Part shown: positions 44,163-53,791 of the stretch, in pieces | Layout: the number at the start of each line of letters is the position of its first letter | Position numbering within the stretch: the stretch's first letter is position 1 | Source: Peteryoungia wuzhouensis | GTDB taxonomy: Bacteria; Pseudomonadota; Alphaproteobacteria; Rhizobiales; Rhizobiaceae | Direction of reading: 5' to 3' | DNA length: 64,000 bases | Assembly (NCBI RefSeq): GCF_003205195.1 | Contig: NZ_QJRY01000001.1 | Location: forward strand, 620,001 to 684,000 | Position numbers and translations under genes: made by a program | The notes under the pieces: model-generated | Seen by the model: the letters and a program-made list of their open reading frames with translations, nothing else | What the model was told of the DNA's origin: nothing | Database searches by the model: none

Positions 44163-45326
44163 TCAATATACCCCGTGCAATTCCAGCAAGACCCGCATCC
44201 TTCTCACGGCAAGCTCAGGATCGGCAAGCAGATTTGCCTGGTCGGCCAGCCGGAAGACCTCTGCATAGTGGACGATGTCGCGGCTCGACTGGAAGCCCGC
44301 CGGCATGATGAAGTGCCGCTGGTGACCATTCAGCCAGGCGAGGAAGGCAATGCCTGCCTTGTAGAAACGCGTCGGCGCGCGGAAGATCTCGCGGCTGAGC
44401 GGCACGGTCGGTTTCAGCAGGCGGTGATAGGTTTCAAGATCACCGGCCGCGAGCGCATCCAGCGCCTGCGAAGCAGCCGGCGCGATGGCGGCGAAGATGC
44501 CGAGCAGTGCATGGGAGTAATGCTTGCCATCGCCGGCGATCAGGTCGGCATAGTTGAAGTCGTCGCCCGTGTAGAGACGAACACCCTCCGGCAGGCGGGC
44601 GCGAAACGCCTCTTCATGCGCCTGGTCGAGCAGCGAGATCTTGATGCCGTCGACCTTGCCGGGGTTCTCGCCGATCAGGTCGAGCACGAAGTCGCTGGCT
44701 TCAGCGACATCATCGCTGCCCCAATAGCCCTTCAGCGCCGGATCGAACATGTCGCCCAACCAATGCAGGATGACGGGTTCGCGGGCGCCATCGATCAGGC
44801 GACGATAGACGGAACGATAGACGTCAGGACCTGCGCCGATGGCGGGGAAGGCACGCGAGGCCATGAGGATCAGCTGTCCGCCAGCCGCCTCGATGGCCTC
44901 GGCCTGGGTCTGATAGGCACCGGCGATCTTGTCGGCGGTCGTGAGGTCGGCAAGCGCCACGTGGTCGGTGCCAGCCCCGCAGGCGACGCGCGGCTTCATC
45001 GGATGCGCCTTCGCCGCCACCATCGTGCGCTGGATCAGTTCCAGCGCCGTCGGCCAGTCGACGCCCATGCCGCGCTGGGCCGTGTCCATGGCTTCGGCAA
45101 GACCGAGGCCCTGATCCCAGAGCGAGGTGCGGAAGGCAAGTGTGCCCTCCCAGTCGACCGCTGGTCGCGTGTCCCAGGGATTGCGTTCGCTGAGCGGGTC
45201 GGAGACGACATGGGCGGCGGCAAAAGCCGTGCGGGTCAGCGGACGGGTGGGCGCGCGCGGTGTGAGCGGCGTTCCGGTGAGGCGGTAGTCTTCGATGCGG
45301 CCATCGGCGGTGGGTAATGCAATCAT
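44163..45326 (-). CDS. DUF993 protein, dihydrodipicolinate-synthase-like fold
   Basis: 387 residues. DUF993 proteins are related to the DapA/aldolase TIM-barrel superfamily but their reaction is not established. Recognisable stretches are RVACGAGTDHVALADLTT, HWLGDMFDPALKGYWGSDDV and KVDGIKISLLDQ near 225-236, where the Lys is a possible Schiff-base residue. The N-terminal ~55 residues form an extra cap. It overlaps the Dabb gene by 4 bases. An aldol cleavage role in this pathway is a guess from the fold and context. Confidence 0.8.
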   Translation of the reverse strand: MIALPTADGRIEDYRLTGTPLTPRAPTRPLTRTAFAAAHVVSDPLSERNPWDTRPAVDWEGTLAFRTSLWDQGLGLAEAMDTAQRGMGVDWPTALELIQRTMVAAKAHPMKPRVACGAGTDHVALADLTTADKIAGAYQTQAEAIEAAGGQLILMASRAFPAIGAGPDVYRSVYRRLIDGAREPVILHWLGDMFDPALKGYWGSDDVAEASDFVLDLIGENPGKVDGIKISLLDQAHEEAFRARLPEGVRLYTGDDFNYADLIAGDGKHYSHALLGIFAAIAPAASQALDALAAGDLETYHRLLKPTVPLSREIFRAPTRFYKAGIAFLAWLNGHQRHFIMPAGFQSSRDIVHYAEVFRLADQANLLADPELAVRRMRVLLELHGVY

Positions 45327-45652
45327 GTTGGAGATCCCTCAGTTTGGGCGGGCAGGTCGAAGACGAGGATGCCGTCGAGACCACCCTCGGCATGGGCAAC
45401 CAGACGGGCGCCGAAGCGTTTGTGATCAGGGTGCTGCTGATAGGCTTCGAGTGCTTCCCAGTTGCTGAAATCGGCAACGAAGCCGTGCAGATAGCCGCGT
45501 TCGATGCGCTCCGGGCTTTCGCTGCGCCCTGACGTGATCGAGAGCAGGCCCGGCAGCTTGCCTTCGATCTGATGCAGCTCGGCGAAGAGGTCGTCGATGA
45601 CAGCGGATGAAACCGCCGGCTGGAAACGAACGAGCACGATGTGACGGATCAT
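45323..45652 (-). CDS. Dabb (stress-responsive A/B barrel) protein
   Basis: 109 residues. Ferredoxin-like alpha/beta-barrel: [15 protein letters not shown] at the N-terminus, GYLHGFVADFSNWEALEAYQQHPDHKRF in the middle. Family members are small dimers, some acting as cyclases or dehydratases, most uncharacterised. It is translationally coupled on both sides (ATGA overlaps with DUF993 and GMC genes), implying a fixed role in the same pathway. Confidence 0.82.
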   Translation of the reverse strand: MIRHIVLVRFQPAVSSAVIDDLFAELHQIEGKLPGLLSITSGRSESPERIERGYLHGFVADFSNWEALEAYQQHPDHKRFGARLVAHAEGGLDGILVFDLPAQTEGSPT

Positions 45653-47241
45653 GCCGCTGCTCCGTGATCGGCCTTGACCATGTCGGCTGCCTTTTCGGCG
45701 ATCATGATGGTCGGTGCGTTGGTGTTGGACGAAACGACCGTCGGCATGATCGAGGCGTCGATGACGCGCAGCCCTTCGATGCCGTTGAAGCGCAGGCGCG
45801 GATCAACGACCGCTGACGGATCTGACCCCATCCGGCAGGTGCCGGCCGGATGGTGGTCGGTCTTCGAGTGACGGCAGGCGTAGGCGAAATAGTCCTGGTC
45901 GCTTTGCACGTCCGGGCCAGGAAGACGCTCGGCCAGAACAAAAGGCTTCAGCGCATCCTGGCGCATGATGTCTCTTGCGATCTTCAAACCCCGGATCGAC
46001 ATCTCGCGATCATAGGGATCCTCCCAGTAGTTGGGATCGATCAAGGGGGCTGCAAGCGGATCGGCCGAGCCGAGTCGGACGGTACCGCGCGACCGGGGGC
46101 GGAGATAGGCGGAATTCAGCGTCACGCCACCATTCGGCATGGCGGCGACACCGGCCTCGATGCCGGACCCGAGGCCGAGATGGAACTGGATATCCGGCGA
46201 GCGGGCCTCGGGATCGGCGTACCAAAAGCCGCCGGTTTCGAAGAGGCTGGAGGCGACGGGACCGCTCTTCGTCAGCAGGTATTGCAGGCCGGCGAGCACC
46301 GAGAGATGCGGCTTGGCATAACGGTCATAGGTATGCGGTCCGGTGCATTCGGCGATGACGAAGAGATCGAGATGATCCTGCAGATTGGAGCCGACGCCCG
46401 GCTGGTCGAAAACGACGGGCAGACCGACCGAGGCGAGGTGGTCGGCAGGGCCGATGCCCGACAGCATCAGAAGACGCGGACTGCCAATTGCGCCCGACGA
46501 GAGCAGCACTTCCCGTTCGGCCCTGATCACGCCTTCGCCGACAAGCTCGACGCCGACGGCGCGCCCGTTTTCGACCACGAGTTTGAGCACCTGTGCATCC
46601 GTGCGGATGGTGAGATTGGGACGGTTGCGCGCGGGATTGAGATAGGCAATCGACGCGGAGGAGCGGCGGACATTGCGCTGGGTCAGTTGGTAATATCCGA
46701 CGCCATCCTGCGTCTCGCCGGTCATGTCGCCATTGAAGGGAATGCCGAGTTCGGCGGCTGCCTTGAAATAGGCCTCGCAGATCGGCAGGGGAGCGGACGG
46801 TTTGCTCACACCGAGCGGACCGCCCTTGCCGTGATAGCGGTTGTCGAAGCTGTCATTGTCCTCCGCCTTGCGGAAATAAGGCAGGACGTCCTCGTAGGAC
46901 CAGCCTTCACAGCCCATCTGGCGCCAGTCGTCATAGTCGAGCGCGTTGCCGCGCGTGTAGATCTGCGCGTTGATGCTGGAACCGCCGCCGATGACCTTCG
47001 CCTGGGTGTAGCGGATCACCATGTTGTTCATGTGCCGCTGGGGCACCGTATTCCAGCCCCAGCTGCCGATGCCCTTGGTCATCTTCGCGAAGCCTGCTGG
47101 CAGATGGTAGAAGGGATGCCAGTCGCGACCGCCCGCTTCGAGCAGGAGCACGTTAAAATCGGGATTTTCCGACAGCCGGGCCGCCAGCACCGAGCCTGCC
47201 GAACCGCCACCCACAATGATGAAATCAAAAGCTTGCCGCAT
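45649..47241 (-). CDS. GMC-family FAD oxidoreductase (alcohol/choline dehydrogenase-like)
   Basis: 530 residues. FAD motif [16 protein letters not shown] (8-23), GMC signature [14 protein letters not shown] near 86, second signature [18 protein letters not shown] near 248, catalytic [10 protein letters not shown] near 465 and [16 protein letters not shown] near 505. It oxidises alcohol groups with flavin. The closest styles are AlkJ and polyethylene-glycol-type dehydrogenases. Nine bp separate it from the SDR gene. Confidence 0.88.
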   Translation of the reverse strand: MRQAFDFIIVGGGSAGSVLAARLSENPDFNVLLLEAGGRDWHPFYHLPAGFAKMTKGIGSWGWNTVPQRHMNNMVIRYTQAKVIGGGSSINAQIYTRGNALDYDDWRQMGCEGWSYEDVLPYFRKAEDNDSFDNRYHGKGGPLGVSKPSAPLPICEAYFKAAAELGIPFNGDMTGETQDGVGYYQLTQRNVRRSSASIAYLNPARNRPNLTIRTDAQVLKLVVENGRAVGVELVGEGVIRAEREVLLSSGAIGSPRLLMLSGIGPADHLASVGLPVVFDQPGVGSNLQDHLDLFVIAECTGPHTYDRYAKPHLSVLAGLQYLLTKSGPVASSLFETGGFWYADPEARSPDIQFHLGLGSGIEAGVAAMPNGGVTLNSAYLRPRSRGTVRLGSADPLAAPLIDPNYWEDPYDREMSIRGLKIARDIMRQDALKPFVLAERLPGPDVQSDQDYFAYACRHSKTDHHPAGTCRMGSDPSAVVDPRLRFNGIEGLRVIDASIMPTVVSSNTNAPTIMIAEKAADMVKADHGAAA

Positions 47242-47250
47242 GAAAATCTC

Positions 47251-48009
47251 CTAGAGGCGCGCGAGCGACAGACCGCCGTCGACCGGAATGACGGCCCCAT
47301 TTGCGAAGGCAAACCGTCCTTCCGCAAGCGGCACAACCACGCTGCCGATATCGGCCGGCTGGCCCCAGCGCTCTGCCGGAACGAGCCCACCCTCGATCCG
47401 CGCCGTGTATTTGTCCTTCACACCCGCCGTCATCTCGGTCTCGATGATGCCAGGTCTGAGCTCGAAAACGCCGATGCCATGGGGGGCGAGGCGCAGCGCA
47501 AAGAGCTCCGCCATCATGCCGGCACCGGCCTTGGAAATGCAGTATTCCGCCCGTTCGATCGACGCCATGCTGGCACTGACAGAGGTCACGAAGACGATCG
47601 AGCGATAGGTGTCTGACGGGGCTGCCAACATGCGCCGCGCGACCTCCTGGGCGAGGAAGAAGGCGCCGCGCAGATTGACGCCGAGCACGAAGTCGAAGCT
47701 GTCTGGCGTCAGCGCGAGCATGTCGCCGCGCACCTTGGCGGGCACGCCGGCATTGGAGACCAAGGTTGTGACAGGGCCGAGACTGGCCTCGACCGTATCC
47801 AGAACCGACGCGACGTTGTCGATGTCCTGCAGATCGTGGCGAACATAGATGGCGGCAGCGCCCAGTTCAGTAAGCGCTGCCTGTACCTGCGGCGCATCTT
47901 CGCCCGACCTCGACGCCAAGGCAACCTTGAAGCCGGCGCTTACGAGTTCGCGGGCGATGCCGAGGCCGATGCCCTGCTGGCCTCCGGTGATGAGTGCGAC
48001 CTTGCTCAC
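47251..48009 (-). CDS. SDR-family reductase/dehydrogenase (FabG-like)
   Basis: 252 residues. TGGQQGIGLGIA near 8, NAGVPA near 88, catalytic Ser in TSVSASMA near 143 and Tyr-x-x-x-Lys in EYCISKAG near 157; C-terminal NGAVIPVDGGLSL. It lies between two GMC genes and overlaps the downstream partner start region of the other by ATGA. It may reduce or oxidise the keto product of a GMC enzyme. Confidence 0.85.
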   Translation of the reverse strand: MSKVALITGGQQGIGLGIARELVSAGFKVALASRSGEDAPQVQAALTELGAAAIYVRHDLQDIDNVASVLDTVEASLGPVTTLVSNAGVPAKVRGDMLALTPDSFDFVLGVNLRGAFFLAQEVARRMLAAPSDTYRSIVFVTSVSASMASIERAEYCISKAGAGMMAELFALRLAPHGIGVFELRPGIIETEMTAGVKDKYTARIEGGLVPAERWGQPADIGSVVVPLAEGRFAFANGAVIPVDGGLSLARL

Positions 48010-49505
48010 GGCTTGAACTCCGTTTCGATGATGTGCTGGCCCGACCGCAGAGCGAGTGCTGCGATGGTCAGTGCCGGATTGACGGCGGCCGAGGTCGGCA
48101 GGATCGACGCGTCGACGATGAAGAGATTGCGATGATCATGGCTGCGGCCGAAGCTGTCGACCACGCTCTTTGTCGGATCGGACCCCATGCGCGCCGTACC
48201 GCATTGATGCGAGGGTGTGCGGCGGTCGAAGGGATGCGACAGCACGACCGGGTAACCGGCCTTGCGCAGAAGGCGCTTGAGCTTGTCGACCAAAGCGAGA
48301 TGCCCTTCCCAGTTCGACCGCTTCCAGTCGAGTACGATCCTGCCGTCTCTGACCGTCACGCGGCTTTCCGGGTTGGGCAGATCCTCCGACATGGCATAGA
48401 GATCGATCGAGCGATCCGCGATCCAGTGGGCGAGCGGTCGCGGCAGCGGCGAGCTTGCTGACAGAATCGGCCCGGTGATCTTGCCGAGCAGCTGGATGTT
48501 GCCGAGCGGTTCGCCATTCGGCCCGCCCGTCAGGTAGAAGTCGTTGACGAGCAGGGTCTTCTGGTAGACCGACAGATTGCGCCGGAAGGGATGGAGGGCG
48601 AGAACCGCAGAGCAATTGTGGTTCATGAAGTTGCGACCGACCTGGTCGGAGCGATTTGCGAGACCCTGGGGATGCCGTTCGTCGGCCGATGACAGCAGGA
48701 TGGCAGCGCTTCGGACGGCGCCGGCCGAGAGAATGACCAGCGGTGCGGTCAGCACCTTTGTCTCGCCCCGTTCCAAGACCTCGACACCGGTGATCTGACC
48801 ACCCTCACCCGCCACCAGGCGTGTCACCTCACACCCCGTCACAAGCGACACGTTGGGATGGCGAAGCGCTGCGGCGAGGCTCACGGTCTCCGCATCCTTC
48901 TTGCCGCCGCAGGTGTCTGGATAGGCGTCCCAGGTCGTGCGCCCATGCTTGAGCCATTTGTCGATGTCGACACCGAGCGGCAGGGATGCCGGGTGCAGCC
49001 CGACAGATTTCAGCCGGCGGCGAAGATCTGATATCACCGGCTCGTCCGGCACGGGCGTGTGGTCGTAACTTCCGGAATGGGGCGGCTCGGTCGGGTCTTC
49101 GCCGAGTATTCCCCGGACCTCGAACATCCGCTCGGCCTGCTGGTACCACGGTTCCAGGCTGTCGTAAGCGATCGGCCAGCCGGGCGTCGTTCCGCCCATG
49201 TGGCGCAGGGGCGAAAAGTCCTCGCGGCGATAGCGCAGCAGCACAGCGCCGTAGAATTTCGAATTGCCGCCGACATTGTAGTAGTTGCCGGGGTTGAATG
49301 GCCGGCCGTCGCCGTCCAGCCATTCTTCCTTCGGCCTGAAATGCGCCTTGCCGAAAATGGCATCCGCGTCCCGATCGGCAGAGGAAGGCTTGAGCCTTTC
49401 GCCCTTCTCGACGATCAGGATGCGTCGGCCGGTCGGCGCAAGCTGGGCCGCAAGCGTCGCGCCGCCCATGCCCGAACCGATGATGATGACGTCTGCGTCG
49501 CTCAT
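48006..49505 (-). CDS. GMC-family FAD oxidoreductase (sugar dehydrogenase-like)
   Basis: 499 residues. FAD motif IIIGSGMGGATLAAQL near 6, GGNSKFYGAVLLRYRREDF near 78, LSAGAVRSAAILLSS near 255 and C-terminal HQCGTARMGSDP with NPALTIAALALR. This shorter branch resembles gluconate/sorbosone and glucoside 3-dehydrogenase large subunits. No adjacent small subunit or cytochrome is visible, so its electron acceptor is unknown. It overlaps both neighbours by 4 bases. Confidence 0.86.
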   Translation of the reverse strand: MSDADVIIIGSGMGGATLAAQLAPTGRRILIVEKGERLKPSSADRDADAIFGKAHFRPKEEWLDGDGRPFNPGNYYNVGGNSKFYGAVLLRYRREDFSPLRHMGGTTPGWPIAYDSLEPWYQQAERMFEVRGILGEDPTEPPHSGSYDHTPVPDEPVISDLRRRLKSVGLHPASLPLGVDIDKWLKHGRTTWDAYPDTCGGKKDAETVSLAAALRHPNVSLVTGCEVTRLVAGEGGQITGVEVLERGETKVLTAPLVILSAGAVRSAAILLSSADERHPQGLANRSDQVGRNFMNHNCSAVLALHPFRRNLSVYQKTLLVNDFYLTGGPNGEPLGNIQLLGKITGPILSASSPLPRPLAHWIADRSIDLYAMSEDLPNPESRVTVRDGRIVLDWKRSNWEGHLALVDKLKRLLRKAGYPVVLSHPFDRRTPSHQCGTARMGSDPTKSVVDSFGRSHDHRNLFIVDASILPTSAAVNPALTIAALALRSGQHIIETEFKP

Positions 49506-50614
49506 GGCCGAATGCGCTCTTCCGTCTTGGGGTCGAAGGCCACGGCCTTTTCCATGTTGACCGCGAATTCAAAGTCATCACCGCCTGTGATATCGACATC
49601 GGCGCGCATGCGCGCGATCACGTCCTTATTCCCGAGGCCCATGGTGACGAAGGTGTCGGAGCCTGCGGGTTCTGTGACGATGACCCGGTTCTTCAGGCTG
49701 ACGATGTTCTGCGACTTGCGGTCGGCGCCTTCGGGATCGGTAATCGCCTCCGGCCGGATGCCGAGCAGGATGTCCCGACCATCCCAGGCGGCAAGGCTCG
49801 GCTGGCTGAAGGCGAGCAGGCTCTTCGACCCATCGCCCAGGACGACTTCGGCATGGGGCGTACCATCGCGAACGACGATCCGCGCGGGCACGACATTCAT
49901 CGCCGGGCTGCCCATGAAGGTGGCGACGAAGACATTGGCCGGGGTGTCGTAGATCTCCTTCGGCGTGCCTAGCTGCTGGATGTAGCCCTTGTTCATGACG
50001 GCGATCCGGGTCGAAAGCGTCATCGCCTCGATCTGGTCGTGCGTGACGTAGACGATGGTGCGCTTGAGCTTGGCATGCAGTTTCTTGATCTCGGTGCGCA
50101 TGTCGACGCGGAGCTTGGCGTCGAGGTTCGACAACGGCTCGTCGAACAGGAAGACATCGGGATCGCGCACCAGCGCACGGCCCATGGCGACGCGCTGGCG
50201 CTGACCGCCAGACAGCTGGCCCGGCTTGCGGTCGGTCAGGTGGTCGATCTGCAGGAGCTTGGCGACATCGAGCAATGCCTTGTCACGCTCCGGCTTCGGA
50301 ATGCCATGCATCTCGAGGCCGAAGGTGATGTTCTGACCGACGGTCATATTGGGATAGAGCGCATAGGACTGGAAGACCATCGCGATGTTGCGCTTCGAGG
50401 GATGTACCCCGTTGATGACGCGGTCCTTGATCGCGATCTCGCCCGAGGAGATGCCCTCCAGGCCCGCGATCATGCCAAGCAGGGTCGACTTGCCGCAGCC
50501 GGAGGGGCCGACGAGCACGAGGAACTCGCCTTCCTCAACGGAGATGTCCACGCGATGCAGGACTTCGAGCTGTCCGTAGGACTTGGTGACGTTCCGGATG
50601 TCGAGAAAGCCCAT
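49502..50614 (-). CDS. Sugar ABC ATPase (UgpC/MsmX class)
   Basis: 370 residues. Walker A GPSGCGKST near 37, LSGGQRQRVAMGRA near 135, FLFDEPLSNLDAKLR near 156 and YVTHDQIEAMTLSTR near 192; the C-terminal OB-fold regulatory domain (about 240-370) is typical of MalK/UgpC proteins. It serves the CUT1 importer encoded by the next three genes. Confidence 0.93.
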   Translation of the reverse strand: MGFLDIRNVTKSYGQLEVLHRVDISVEEGEFLVLVGPSGCGKSTLLGMIAGLEGISSGEIAIKDRVINGVHPSKRNIAMVFQSYALYPNMTVGQNITFGLEMHGIPKPERDKALLDVAKLLQIDHLTDRKPGQLSGGQRQRVAMGRALVRDPDVFLFDEPLSNLDAKLRVDMRTEIKKLHAKLKRTIVYVTHDQIEAMTLSTRIAVMNKGYIQQLGTPKEIYDTPANVFVATFMGSPAMNVVPARIVVRDGTPHAEVVLGDGSKSLLAFSQPSLAAWDGRDILLGIRPEAITDPEGADRKSQNIVSLKNRVIVTEPAGSDTFVTMGLGNKDVIARMRADVDITGGDDFEFAVNMEKAVAFDPKTEERIRP

Positions 50615-50618
50615 GATC

Positions 50619-51497
50619 TTATCCTTTGACTGAACCGGCCATCAGTCCGCGCACGAAATAGCGCCCGGCGACGACGTAAACGAGAAGGGTGGGAAGGGCG
50701 GCGATGATCGCGCCCGCGAAGTGGACGTTGTATTCCTTCACGCCCGTGGAGGACTGAACGAGGTTGTTGAGGGCCGCCGTCATCGGCTGGCTCGTGCCGC
50801 CGAAGGAGACGCCGAACAGGAAGTCGTTCCAGATATTGGTGAACTGCCAGATGACGGAGACGACGGTGATCGGGCCGGAGACCGGCAGCAGGATGCGCCA
50901 GAAGATGCGGAAGAAGCCGGCGCCGTCGATCTGGGCCGCCTTGACCAGTTCTGTCGGGAAGGTCGCATAGTAGTTGCGATAATAGAGCGTGGTGAAGCCG
51001 ATGCCGTAGACCACATGCACCAGGACCAGTCCGGGAACCGTGCCAGCAAGCCCGAGCTTGCCGAGCACCAGCGCCATCGGGATGAGCACGATCTGGAACG
51101 GGATGAAGCAGGAAAACAGCATCAGACCGAAGACGATGGTGTCGCCGCGGAAACGCCATTTGGTGAGCACATAGCCGTTGAGCGCGCCGACAATGGTCGA
51201 GATGGCGACGGCCGGCACAACCATCAGGATCGAGTTGAGGAAGTAGGGCTTGAGACCTGTCGGCGACACGCCGATCTGGGCGGTCGACCAGGCGGAGCGC
51301 CAGGCGTCCAGGGTCCAGGTTTGCGGCAACGCCATCATGTTGCCGCCGGTAATTTCGGCGAGCGGCTTCAGGGAATTGATGCCCATCACATAGAGCGGCA
51401 GCAGATAGAAGAGCGCGAAAAGGAGAAGCACCAGATAGATGAAGGCGCGGGTGACGCGACCGGTGCTGACGGCGGTGTCCTGGCTGACGGCGGACAT
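50619..51497 (-). CDS. Sugar ABC permease, UgpE/MalG type
   Basis: 292 residues, six membrane helices. The EAA loop FPTELVKAAQIDGAGFFRIFWRILLPVSGP near 182-211 and the N-terminal FALFYLLPLYVMGINSLKP identify the MalG half of a CUT1 importer. Its start shares one base with the stop of the partner permease gene. Confidence 0.92.
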   Translation of the reverse strand: MSAVSQDTAVSTGRVTRAFIYLVLLLFALFYLLPLYVMGINSLKPLAEITGGNMMALPQTWTLDAWRSAWSTAQIGVSPTGLKPYFLNSILMVVPAVAISTIVGALNGYVLTKWRFRGDTIVFGLMLFSCFIPFQIVLIPMALVLGKLGLAGTVPGLVLVHVVYGIGFTTLYYRNYYATFPTELVKAAQIDGAGFFRIFWRILLPVSGPITVVSVIWQFTNIWNDFLFGVSFGGTSQPMTAALNNLVQSSTGVKEYNVHFAGAIIAALPTLLVYVVAGRYFVRGLMAGSVKG

Positions 51498-52390
51498 CAG
51501 TTCTTCTCCTTCAGTTCGGCATAGAGATAGGGAACCATGATGGCCGCGATGGTCATCAGCATGATCACAGCGGAGGCGGAGCCGACGCCCATCTGGTTGC
51601 GGGTAAAGGTGTAGGAATACATGAAGGTCGCCGGCATTTCGGTGGCGCGGCCCGGGCCACCGCCGGTGAGCGCGATGACAAGGTCATAGGACTTGATCGC
51701 GAGGTGGCTGAGGATGACGAAAGCGGAAAGGAAGGCCGGGCGCAGCATGGGGATGACGATCCGGCGGTAGAGCTGGAAGCTCGAGGCGCCGTCGATCTGG
51801 GCGGCCTTCAGGATTTCGTTGTCGATGCCCCGAAGGCCGGCAAGGAACATGGCCATGACAAAGCCACTGGTCTGCCAGACCGCCGCGATGACGATGGTGT
51901 AGACCGCCATGTCATTGTCCTTGATCCAGGTGAAGGAGAAACTCTCCCAGCCCCAGAGGCGCATGATGCGCTCCAGACCGATGCCCGGATCGAGGAACCA
52001 CTTCCAAGCTGTGCCCGTGACGATGAAGGACAGAGCCATCGGATAGAGATAGATCGGGCGCAGCAGCCCCTCGCCCCTTATCTTTTGGTCGAGGAAGATC
52101 GCCAGCATCAGCCCGAGTGCCGTGCAGATGACGATGTAGAGGCTTGCAAAGATCGCGATGTTGCTGATCGCGATGTGCCAGTTCTCCTGGGCCCAGAGTC
52201 GGCTGTAATTGGTGAAGCCGACAAAGGTGTAGAGCGGCAGCATCTTCGAACCGGTAAAGGACAGGAAGATGGTGAACAGGATGAACCCGTAAACGAACAG
52301 CAGAATGACGGCGAAAGACGGTGCCAGCACCACCTTCGGCAGCCAATCCTGAATGCGCGTGCGCAAGTCAGCCCCGGTCGAGCTTGTCAT
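51497..52390 (-). CDS. Sugar ABC permease, UgpA/MalF type
   Basis: 297 residues, six membrane helices. EAA loop NEILKAAQIDGASSFQLYRRIVIPMLRPA near 197-225; N-terminal PSFAVILLFVYGFILFTIFLSFTGS. It is the MalF-type partner. A strong hairpin separates it from the binding-protein gene upstream. Confidence 0.92.
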   Translation of the reverse strand: MTSSTGADLRTRIQDWLPKVVLAPSFAVILLFVYGFILFTIFLSFTGSKMLPLYTFVGFTNYSRLWAQENWHIAISNIAIFASLYIVICTALGLMLAIFLDQKIRGEGLLRPIYLYPMALSFIVTGTAWKWFLDPGIGLERIMRLWGWESFSFTWIKDNDMAVYTIVIAAVWQTSGFVMAMFLAGLRGIDNEILKAAQIDGASSFQLYRRIVIPMLRPAFLSAFVILSHLAIKSYDLVIALTGGGPGRATEMPATFMYSYTFTRNQMGVGSASAVIMLMTIAAIMVPYLYAELKEKN

Positions 52391-52418
52391 GAGGGTTCTC
52401 CTTTACGGAATGGAAAGA

Positions 52419-52452
52419 CCGGCGCCATCTTCCTTGATGCAGATGGCGCCGG
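52419..52452 (-). repeat. 12-bp perfect hairpin between binding-protein and permease genes
   Basis: CCGGCGCCATCT (52419-52430) pairs with AGATGGCGCCGG (52441-52452), 10-nt loop. It lies directly after the binding-protein stop. As in malE-malF type spacers, it probably stabilises the binding-protein mRNA and reduces readthrough to the permeases. Confidence 0.7.
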
Positions 52453-52493
52453 AAACCGTAGACGACGAGGAGCGTCGCCTGCGGTGGGGGAGG

Positions 52494-53747
52494 TTACTTG
52501 GCTGCAGCGACGGCTTCGCCGAGCGCCTTGGCGGCCTCTGCACCATCCTTGAAGCCACCATTGAAGGCCTTGGTCACGACGTCATAGACAGCGTTCTTGA
52601 CGGCAGCCGGTGCTGCATGGCCATGGGCCATGGAGCCGAAGAGGGAACCTGCAGAGCTCGCCTCGGCCAGGTCCTGCATGCCCTTCTTGCCGCAATCATC
52701 AAAATCGGTGTTCGGCACGTCGGTGCGGGCCGGGACCGATCCCTTTACGACGTTGAAGGCCGACTGGAACTTCGGGCTTTCGATCGACGAGGCCATGGCC
52801 ATCTGCGCCTTGATCTTGTCGTCGCCCGAAACGTTGAACATGGCGAACTGGTCGGAGTTGAACGTCACCGAGCCCTGCGTTCCGGGGAAGCGGATGCAGA
52901 CGAAATCTTCGCCCGGCTTCTTGCCGGCCTTGAGGAATTCGCCCTTGGCCCAGTCGCCCATCATCTGCATCCCGGCCTTGCCCTCGATGACCATGGCCGA
53001 GGCCAGGTTCCAGTCGCGACCGGAGAAATTGTCGTCGGCATAGCTGCGCAGCTTGATCAGACGGTCGAAAGCGTCCGCCATGTCGGGACCGGTGAGCGTC
53101 GCCTCGTCGAGGTCGATGAAGGCCTTCTTGTAGAAGTCGTTGCCCTTGGAGAGAACGACGCCATCGAAGACGGTCGCGTCCTGCCAGGGCTGGCCACCAT
53201 GGGCGAGCGGCGTGATGCCGTTGGCCTTCATCTTGTCGAGAACGGCAACCAGTTCGTCCCAGCTTTCGGGCGCCTTGCCACCGGCTGCATCAAGGGCTGC
53301 CTTGTTGATCCAGACCCAGTTGGTCGAGTGAACGTTGACGGGTGCCGCGATCCAGTGGCCGTCATATTTCGAGAATTTCTGCAGTGCTTCCGGAACGACC
53401 TTGTCCCAGCCTTCGGCAGTTGCGACTTCGTCGAGATTGCCGAGAGCACCCTGCTCCGCCCAGTCGAGAATGTCGAAGCCGAGCATCTGAACGGCGGTCG
53501 GCGGGTCGCCTGCGGTGACGCGGGCACGCAGCGCGGTCATCGCCGCTTCACCGCCGCCACCGGCAACCGGCATGTCGACCCAGCCGATGCCCTTGGTGCT
53601 CAGATCCTCCTTCAGAACGTTGAGGGCAGCCGCTTCACCGCCCGAGGTCCACCAGTGGAGCACCTCGACGTCGGTGGCATGCGAGATGCCGGCGGTGCCC
53701 GCCAGCATGGTACCTGTGATCAGCATGGTCTTGAAAAGGCTACGCAT
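52494..53747 (-). CDS. Sugar ABC substrate-binding protein (CUT1)
   Basis: 417 residues with signal peptide [24 protein letters not shown]. MalE/UgpB-like features: [23 protein letters not shown] near 28, [18 protein letters not shown] near 265 and [18 protein letters not shown] near 290. AGGAGG precedes the ATG. The GGEAAA-type start resembles glucose/glucoside-binding proteins of Rhizobiales, but the ligand is not certain. Confidence 0.9.
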   Translation of the reverse strand: MRSLFKTMLITGTMLAGTAGISHATDVEVLHWWTSGGEAAALNVLKEDLSTKGIGWVDMPVAGGGGEAAMTALRARVTAGDPPTAVQMLGFDILDWAEQGALGNLDEVATAEGWDKVVPEALQKFSKYDGHWIAAPVNVHSTNWVWINKAALDAAGGKAPESWDELVAVLDKMKANGITPLAHGGQPWQDATVFDGVVLSKGNDFYKKAFIDLDEATLTGPDMADAFDRLIKLRSYADDNFSGRDWNLASAMVIEGKAGMQMMGDWAKGEFLKAGKKPGEDFVCIRFPGTQGSVTFNSDQFAMFNVSGDDKIKAQMAMASSIESPKFQSAFNVVKGSVPARTDVPNTDFDDCGKKGMQDLAEASSAGSLFGSMAHGHAAPAAVKNAVYDVVTKAFNGGFKDGAEAAKALGEAVAAAK

Positions 53748-53791
53748 GTTATTCCTCCTGTTTAATGCGTTGCTTTCATTCGTTCCGGAAG

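Noticed and set aside
45850..47616. 588-codon frame antisense to the GMC oxidoreductase
   Set aside because: Same reason: composition of a shadow frame (Arg/Asp/His-rich), while the opposite strand carries complete GMC motifs.
52353..53765. 470-codon frame antisense to the CUT1 binding protein
   Set aside because: The binding protein with signal peptide and ribosome site is on the other strand; this frame has no recognisable domain.
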